Assembly: GCA_014529385.2 (NCBI GenBank)
Contig: CM043970.1
Coordinates: 45,782,279-45,846,278 of the forward strand
Length of the DNA stretch: 64,000 nucleotides
Source of the DNA: Adiantum capillus-veneris
Lineage: Eukaryota; Streptophyta; Polypodiopsida; Polypodiales; Pteridaceae
Reading direction: 5' to 3'
Shown: piece by piece, positions 56,921 to 64,000 of the stretch
Layout: every line of letters begins with the position of its first letter
Position numbering within the stretch: the stretch's first letter is position 1
Translations under genes and position numbers: made by a program
Notes under the pieces: generated by a model
The model's input: only the letters and a program-made list of their open reading frames with translations
Told to the model about the DNA's origin: nothing
Database searches by the model: none

Positions 56921-57342
56921 TTGCTACAGAGTTGTGTGATATAAACCATAAGGAAACTTCCATTAGATGTTGCAATAGTTGTCAATTTTAGTACTCATCA
57001 AGTATTGCACACCAATGCACAGTGTCCGTTTCAAGATCAACAACCCTTTGCAATCGATGTCCTTTTGCTAGGCAATCTAAACACTCCCTTGATTTATTGG
57101 CGTTGCAGTCCCTTGTCTTGGTCTTGCTCACTCAAATAGAGCCAAGTTTTGTGGAACGTGTTGCAAACCAATTTGGTTTCCTGAGGCGTTGCCAAGAACT
57201 TTTGTGCAATTGGATGCAATGTTGCTCCTAGTGGAGCATGCTAGAAACCATAGAAAGCTGGCGTTGCTCATTCTTTATGTTTGTAGAGGGGAAAAAAGGC
57301 ATATTTAATGCAATTTCTGACTTTTGTGTGCTTCATGTGAAG
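56921..57342. other. unassigned stretch in the element interior
   Basis: A 69-codon plus frame (57022-57231) has no motif. A pyrimidine-rich block, ATCCACCCCCTCTAAAC (57377-57393), is a polypurine tract if read on the minus strand; it lies just to the right and could mark the 3' end of the internal region. Confidence 0.3.
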
Positions 57343-57795
57343 TTAGGCGATGTTGGTTGCTAGTTGTGCAAACCATCCACCCCCTCTAAACCTACACAGC
57401 CTCCGGTCTGTCCCAACCGTTATTCCAAACTGTAAGTAAAAACCTATAAACATATAAGAACTGCCCCACTGTGAGCATGCTTTGAAAAATTTACCAACAT
57501 GTGGCCTTATTAGAATACACCCTCCTCCAGGATCATAGGGAAAACACAAGAATTTCCCAGCCAAAAAACATAAGCATAGATAGACCCATAAACCATCATG
57601 AGTGCCACCTGGATCATTTGGCATATAAGTCAACCACCCCAAATCACGAACATATCGAGCTCCACCTGGATCAAATGGCATATCAATCAATTGCCCCGGA
57701 CCATGCATATAATCGTCTCCTCCTAGATCAAAAGCTATCTTAAAATCCCCTAGATCATAGGGTAACATCAAATCCCACATAGCATCGGGTATCAT
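57343..57795 (-). CDS. PFDPGG-repeat ORF of unknown function
   Basis: A 150-codon minus frame contains repeated motifs: PYDLGDF, FDLGG, PFDPGGARYV, PNDPGGTHDG and PYDPGGG, separated by 15-35 residues with Trp, Leu and Tyr. A related WPFDPG motif occurs at about 8020-8040 in the plus-strand ORF downstream of another gag. No enzymatic motif is recognised. It lies downstream of gag-like sequence in a minus-strand element, and its 3' end is close to a polypurine tract, so it appears to be an accessory retroelement protein. It could also be a captured host repeat protein. Confidence 0.5.
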   Translation of the reverse strand: MIPDAMWDLMLPYDLGDFKIAFDLGGDDYMHGPGQLIDMPFDPGGARYVRDLGWLTYMPNDPGGTHDGLWVYLCLCFLAGKFLCFPYDPGGGCILIRPHVGKFFKACSQWGSSYMFIGFYLQFGITVGTDRRLCRFRGGGWFAQLATNIA

Positions 57796-58980
57796 TAGAT
57801 ATCGTTATATCCCCTTTGCAGCTGGCGCATCCAATGTTGATCATCAATCATGGGTGGGAGCATTGGTAAATGCACCTCCACCCCCTCTAGCATTGGAATT
57901 TTGGTATTGCATATCTGAATACATGAGTGCCCTAAAAAAACTCTCTTCATTGGGCTCCCAAGATGCATCAAAAAACATTTTCGTATCTTGCACATGCTCA
58001 AAATCAAGTAGAGCATCATCCAACAACTGCATACGGTCATCATCACCTACATCTAAAAAAACTTGGTCATGCATAAATTTAGATAGCTTGGTACCCTTAG
58101 CATCTGTATTTGAGAATCCTTCCAAAGATTTGTCCAATAAGCACATAAACTATGGGTCCACCACTTCAGAAGATTCCTCTACCATGCACATCTCAGGCTG
58201 CAACTAGTCTCCCGACATATGCCATGCATACTAGCCACACTTGTTGTAGATCTTCTTCAAGTTTCTCTCCCTCATTCAAATATCTTTGCACTTCTGTAGC
58301 ACAAAGTTCAACATGCATATTGAAAATTTCATCAACTGCCATGTCCATATCATCAACACAATGCAACCAATCATGTGCAACACTAAGAGATTGCACTTTA
58401 CTATGCACCCCCTTTGAATAAACATCATCAAGTTCATGATCATCATGCCATAGTGTGAGCCGTGTGTCACAAAATCTTGATGAAGAAGGAGTCTGCACCC
58501 CCTCTAAATCATCACTTTGCAGATCTTCAAGCACATATTCTTGCAAATCCAAGCCCTCAAAATATGGTGTATTCAAACCTTGTAAATCTAGTATACCCAA
58601 GTCCATCGTCCTGCGACTCTCAATAGCAACCTTGCTTTGACCTATAACATCTGCATCATTAGTCAACTCTAGGGTAGAATCTGTACCACAAGAATTTTTC
58701 TCTAATTTTGAGTCAGTAGTAATTTAAGCATCAGCTGTAATCAAATCGTCATGCATGTCTACTTGAATATGAGTGCACTCATACACCTGCACAATTTCAT
58801 CACGAGCTTTAGCCACTTTGTCAGTTTGATCCTTGATTTTTTCTCCCCGTGTATTGCATGTATAGGCTCTTTGCAAAGTTCACAATGTGTATCTTGAGGT
58901 TGTACATCCTCACCCTCAAAGATTTGTACTTCACAAAAGGCATCTGCAAAACCCAACTTTTCATACACAACTTTAACTAT
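57796..58980 (-). pseudogene. acidic Asp/Leu-rich ORFs, unknown
   Basis: Minus frames at 58666-58193, 58146-57844 and 58968-58759 are rich in Asp, Glu and Leu (LDLQEYVLEDLQSDDLEGVQ) and overlap in different phases. They look like pieces of one acidic protein between gag and the PFDPGG ORF. Comparable acidic frames occur at 7072-7774 in the other gag-only element. No family recognised. Confidence 0.4.
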
Positions 58981-59042
58981 ATCTTCATCGTTAGCCTATA
59001 AGAAAGTGCCATCATGTAGAAGACACTCATCAATCATAGCTT

Positions 59043-59541
59043 CTAATTTTTATCTTCCTTGCTCTTGAATATATATGAGTAATTTGATAGACTTGGACTC
59101 TTTTCTTGATATCTTGTATAATGCTCATCAGTTACTCGTATAATAGCTTCTTTGAAATATTCCCAATTGTCATCGCAGGCTTTGGTAAGCTCTCGAATCT
59201 GTGTCTTCAAATATGAAATCACTAATTGCTCAAAGGATCTAATCATTAACTCTCTTGGTATCCCTCTTGACTTAACCTCCAACTCATAACACTCTAAGTA
59301 GCCCTCTGGATCATAACCTTGAAAGACTCATTTTTGGTCGTATACCACATACAATGTTGCATCCAAAGCTTTCTCATCTTGATGGCTTCCACTTCAAGCA
59401 AAGATCCTTGGACCAATTGGAGCATCTTGAAAAATCTGGAAGTGATGACTTGCCATCAAAACCCTTTGTAGTAAACTCTTCAATCAATTTCATCATTTGT
59501 TCTAGATTCTCCATCCGCACCTCCCACCCCAGCTAGTTTCA
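59043..59541 (-). pseudogene. gag-like N-terminal region
   Basis: Beside the PBS-like sequence at 59543, the frames read MENLEQMMKLIEEFTTKGFDGKSSLPDF and then RGIPRELMIRSFEQLVISYLKTQIRELTKACDDNWEYFKEAI. This fits the first coding region after a leader. No zinc knuckle or pol is seen before 57343. The family is uncertain. Confidence 0.4.
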
Positions 59542-59542
59542 C

Positions 59543-60430
<888 letters not shown>

Positions 60431-61107
60431 AATATATCGTATGGGGTGAGAGCATACACATGCTTGCACTGTAGATAGACAATCGCTTAAAGATCTATGG
60501 TGGAGTGTGACAATTTCATGTTCACACTTCATATAGATATGGTAATTGTCAAGTCCTACAATTGATTATCATTTAATAACGTCACTTGTAGCTTCTGTAG
60601 CTTGTGCATGTCATAATGATAATCATTTCAAAAACTTGATTAGGAATATCAATTATCGATTATCGTAGTTTGTGAAAGCTACAAGCTTGCACTTTAGATA
60701 AATCGATGTAGCACAATGGCAAATGATTTGATTCATATGTATTGTTTTAGAAATGATTAAGATTTTTTTATTAGTGTAACGTGTGAAAGCCACAAGCTTG
60801 CACTTTAGATAAATTGATGTAGTAGGATGTGAACACAATTTAAACCAAATGTTTTGTTTGAATCATTATGTCATTTTTCATTTGGATTAATGTGGATCGA
60901 TTGTCATGAGCTGATACATAGAGAATGATAGACCATCATTTCTTATTGTAAAATTGGTAATGTAAATTGATTTTGACCATGAGACTAGTAGATAGAGCAT
61001 GAGTAATTAATAATGTAGATAGATTTTAACCATGAGACTTTAAATTGATTTTGACCTCAACACTGATATTTGAATTTGCTACTGGTAGCAGATTATCCTT
61101 GTGCAAC
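60431..61107 (+). repeat. AT-rich stretch with direct repeats before the hAT relic
   Basis: The segment TGAAAGCxACAAGCTTGCAC with TTTAGATAAATxGATGTAG occurs at 60676-60716 and again at 60785-60825. Further short repeats (TTTTGACCATGAGACT and TTTTAACCATGAGACTT) lie at 60973 and 61025. They precede the hAT transposase and may be the subterminal repeats expected near hAT ends. No terminal inverted repeat was identified. No gene. Confidence 0.5.
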
Positions 61108-63025
61108 ATGGTGAAAGGACACGAGTGGAGCTATGTGCATGAGCTGCATGCCGAAAAGAATACATCTCAATTGAAATGCAAATCTTGTGGCCACAAGTCA
61201 ATGGTAACGCGACTAGAATCAAAGAGCATTTGTTTTGAGTCCTTGGCAATGTGGAAAAGTGTACAGCAATGTCAAAAGATATTCATGTTAGATATTAGAT
61301 ACTCTTGCAAAGCAGAGTTGTTTATTGCAGCTAAAAAGAAAGGTGGTGTCTCTAAAGAAGTTCCTGTGGATGTTGAAACAGTCGTTGGCAATGAGGAAAT
61401 AGAGCATGTGTTTACACAAGTAAATGAGTCGACTCTTCTTGATGGGAATACTTGAATGTCAACAACGGGCCCTAGCACAATTAAATCTTATAGAGAATCA
61501 TCCAATGGATAGACGTTGTATAAGGTGCTAAATAAGTAGTGGTTTCATGAGCTACACTTGAAATGGACGCAAGGTTTTGTGGTGTGCGGTATATCATTCA
61601 ATGCTATGCACAACCCAATATTTCAAGATGCTTTAATGAGCAAAGCCAAAAAAGGGTCCGTGCTTCCTGACTACAACAAGATGTGCATTGAGTATCTAGA
61701 TAAAGTCAAAGACAATATTGAAGCCATCCTCAAGCGCATGGTGGTAGACTTTTTTTGTGCATATGGTTGTACCATAGTGCTAGATGGATAGAATTAACAG
61801 TCAGAAGAAGTCGCTGATCAATGTGATGTTTATCAACCCTAAAGGGTCGATGTTCGTAGAAGCTATTGACATCTCGTTGAAAGAGAACATGAGCGACTAT
61901 CTAGCAAGGGTGTACGAGCATGCAATAGCAAGGGTAGGTAGGCCAAAGAATATGACTGCTATCGTCACACATAATGTATCCAACTACAAGGCTGCAAGAA
62001 AGGATATCCAGGCTAAGTATCCAGACATTACGTGTGTGCCATGTGCAATGCACACTCTCAATTTTCTACTAAAAGACATTGGTAAAATGTCTTGCATGAA
62101 GAAAAATCTATTGGATGCAAACCATGTGGTAAAATTTATTAGAGAGCATCAATTTTTGTAAGCTCTTTTTTGAACGAAGTCGCCCACAAAACTCTACAGA
62201 TATTTTGTACGACAAGGTTTTCTACCGCATGCTATATTCTTGCAACCTTGCAAGAAGTAAAGCTTGCATTGATTGAAATTGTAGCCGATAGACGATCGGA
62301 TGCATGGCTCAACAAGTATCCCAGTTATCAAGATGCAACTGCTCGATGTGTGTAGCTTGTCAACTCGTCAGTTTTCTGACAGAATGTAGAGAGAATTGTG
62401 ACTTTGGCCAACATTTTTAGATCTTTGGTGAACCGTCGATAAAGACTCTTTTATCTTTGGCCAGATTTTTTGGTGTATGTCGGATGCCTTACACAAAATA
62501 AGAGAGGATGTTGGCTTTGGTGCAAAGGAGCAAGCCAACAAGCGATGGATGCAGTTGCATATACTGTTTCATGGTGCAGCATTTGTATTGGATCCTAAAT
62601 CCCAAATGCATTCAATCTGCCAACAAAGAAGCCATGACTGACTTCAAAACACTGTTCTCCCAACTCTTGGGACAGGAGGATGGGAAAGTATCTTTTCATT
62701 GAGGATTTGATTATGCTAACAAAGCTCGTATGTTTCAGAATCCATGGCATATAAATGTGATTGCCAAAACAAGTGCACCTCTATGGTGGAAAGAGTATGG
62801 CGGAGAGAGGTGGAGTGGCAACACATTGCAGTAAGGGTTTTATCAGTTGCATTAGTGGAAGCTGCAAGAGAAACTGGTCGGCTTATACATACCAAAAAAT
62901 GAAACCAACTTCATCCTAAACGGGCTGCTGATTTGGTGTATGTTTTGTGCAATATGAGACTTATCCATAAACCTCAAAATATTGCAACAAGAGTAGCACA
63001 AAAGCATTATGGTGTCTTATAAATG
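61108..63025 (+). pseudogene. hAT-family transposase relic (DUF659 type)
   Basis: From ATG 61108 the frame gives HEWSYVHEL...LKCKSCGHK, a BED-type zinc finger that has lost its His pair. Next are RMVVDFFCAYGCTIVLDG (about 61736-61791), VMFINPKGSMFVEAIDIS, VTHNVSNYKAARKDIQAKYPDITCVPCAMHTLNFLLKDIGKM (61973-62090), and TTRFSTACYILATL, the usual order of a plant hAT transposase core. The C-terminal dimerisation region survives in pieces: APLWWKEYGG, RVLSVALVEAARETGRL and ADLVYVLCNMRL (62770-62960). The catalytic Asp of VLDG is followed by a frameshift. At least five stops or frameshifts make it non-functional. Confidence 0.85.
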
Positions 63026-63035
63026 CATGAATCTA

Positions 63036-63932
63036 TTGATAGCCGTTTTTTCGGCTCTCTGTAATTGCCATAGTGAGTTATCTCACCCTATCAAATCACT
63101 CAAACACTGTGGTTACCCTCACCCTTTCACTGTATATAGGTGCGTGTGAGTTAGGGGACTTTTCCCATATCTCCTTACTGAAATAAAAAACCCTCAATTA
63201 GCTAGTCATTGGGCTAGTTGAGCCAAAACAAAATAAAAAATATAAAAAATATAAGTATATTATGGCCCATGCGTATGTAAATATTTCTTTGTATATAGGG
63301 CCTAAATAAAAGATTTTTTCATAATTATTTTGGTATTTATTTAAATATTTCTACCTAGGTGTGTGTTATTTATGCTCTTTACATTGCCTCACCATTACCA
63401 CAATTTTTCTTACCATTTTTCATACTCTTTATTCCATATAGAAATATTTTCATGTAAGCTTCTCTTATATTTGGTGTAACTCCACCCCAACAAAAATCCA
63501 AAAAAACTAGTTTTATTTATGTGTATATTTTTTCACTATTGTGATTTTTCCCTTTCTACATCTATTTTGTTTTGTTTTTTTCTAAAAAATTAGAACACCA
63601 AAAATATTTATCTTTTTATGGTAACCTCATAATGAGAGAGATTTCTTTTGACCCCTTTATATTTTTTCCACTTATATTATTTATATTTGACATGTACATA
63701 TTTTTTAGACCCCTCAATATTTGATTTTCTTAGTTGTACTATTCACTTATATCATGATCTCAACAATATCTTCAATTATAGACCTACCAAATAAGGTCAA
63801 GGGTAGGTGGCATGCATACATGCACTATGGAGGGCTCACTCTTGGAGGTATTCAAAAGAATCATCCAAAGAAGGACCCCACAAGGACCTTGTGCAGTGGA
63901 AAAAAACGGTCGGTTTTGCTGAATTTTTAAAG
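63036..63932 (+). repeat. about 895-bp direct repeat, copy 2
   Basis: This matches 11461-12325 from TGATAGCCGTTTTTTCGGC to GCTGAATTTTTAAAG. It includes an 11-base GTGCGTGTGAGTT-type insertion near 63142 and several polyA/T length changes. The left edge falls just after the hAT relic, the right edge 68 bases before the window end. It may be the LTR of a new element extending right. Confidence 0.7.
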
Positions 63933-64000
63933 TTCACTTGCTCTTCGAATTTGAAAAGGTGATACAAACAAAAGTTGTAGCTCGTGGGCTGAACTTTTGC

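Overview
This is a repeat-dominated stretch of a large land-plant nuclear genome. The evidence is nested Ty1/copia and Ty3/gypsy LTR retrotransposons, a Helitron and a hAT relic, long (GT)n(GA)n microsatellites, and one intact host-like gene for a plant-type pentatricopeptide repeat (PPR) protein. The species cannot be fixed from the sequence. Low gene density and relics of many families suggest a big-genome plant (fern, lycophyte, gymnosperm or large angiosperm); I cannot choose between them.

Layout. 1-1290: leader and LTR of a minus-strand element. 2379-3350: LTR-like block behind a polypurine tract. 3420-5720: decayed gypsy pol (+). 5732-8275: gag-only element between partly matching LTR ends. 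9337-11020: gypsy integrase parts in the order C-terminus, LTR, PBS, core. 11461-12325: direct repeat that recurs at 63036-63932. 12699-18026: gypsy A (+) with an unexplained ORF before gag, interrupted by microsatellites and a minus-strand copia gag. 18030-25640: three minus-strand gypsy pieces (C, D, F), D inserted in F, and C fused to D inside the RNase H region. 26140-28730: Helitron Rep/helicase relic (+). 28740-31995: gypsy J gag and LTR (-). 32000-33671: copia K gag/protease (-). 33672-41519: end of gypsy E (+), whose 3' LTR is split by Copia-1 (35467-40550, +). 41922-50738: copia G (+), split by Copia-2 (44529-50172, -). 53032-55224: PPR gene (-). 55399-60430: LTR element (-) with a PFDPGG-repeat ORF and a degenerate PLS-type PPR relic between its LTRs. 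61108-63025: hAT transposase relic (+).

The two best preserved elements are siblings in opposite orientation: Copia-1 and Copia-2 share one family, TG...CA ends, an initiator-Met PBS and 5-bp target duplications (CATGC and AACAT). Each is broken differently. Copia-1 keeps a 1247-codon ORF, but its 5' LTR has lost about 450 bp including the TATA box, and there is a 1-bp frameshift in gag. Copia-2 has two full LTRs but three nonsense codons in gag-pol. The PPR gene is the only gene I regard as a functional host gene. An LTR in the same orientation ends 175 bp upstream of its start codon.

I found no convincing new multi-gene system. The most unusual items are the ORF before gag in gypsy A, the PFDPGG-repeat ORF linked to gag-only elements, the PPR relic carried between LTRs, the permuted gypsy integrase, and a 177-bp foldback element. 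All family assignments come from reading translated motifs; no database search was possible.
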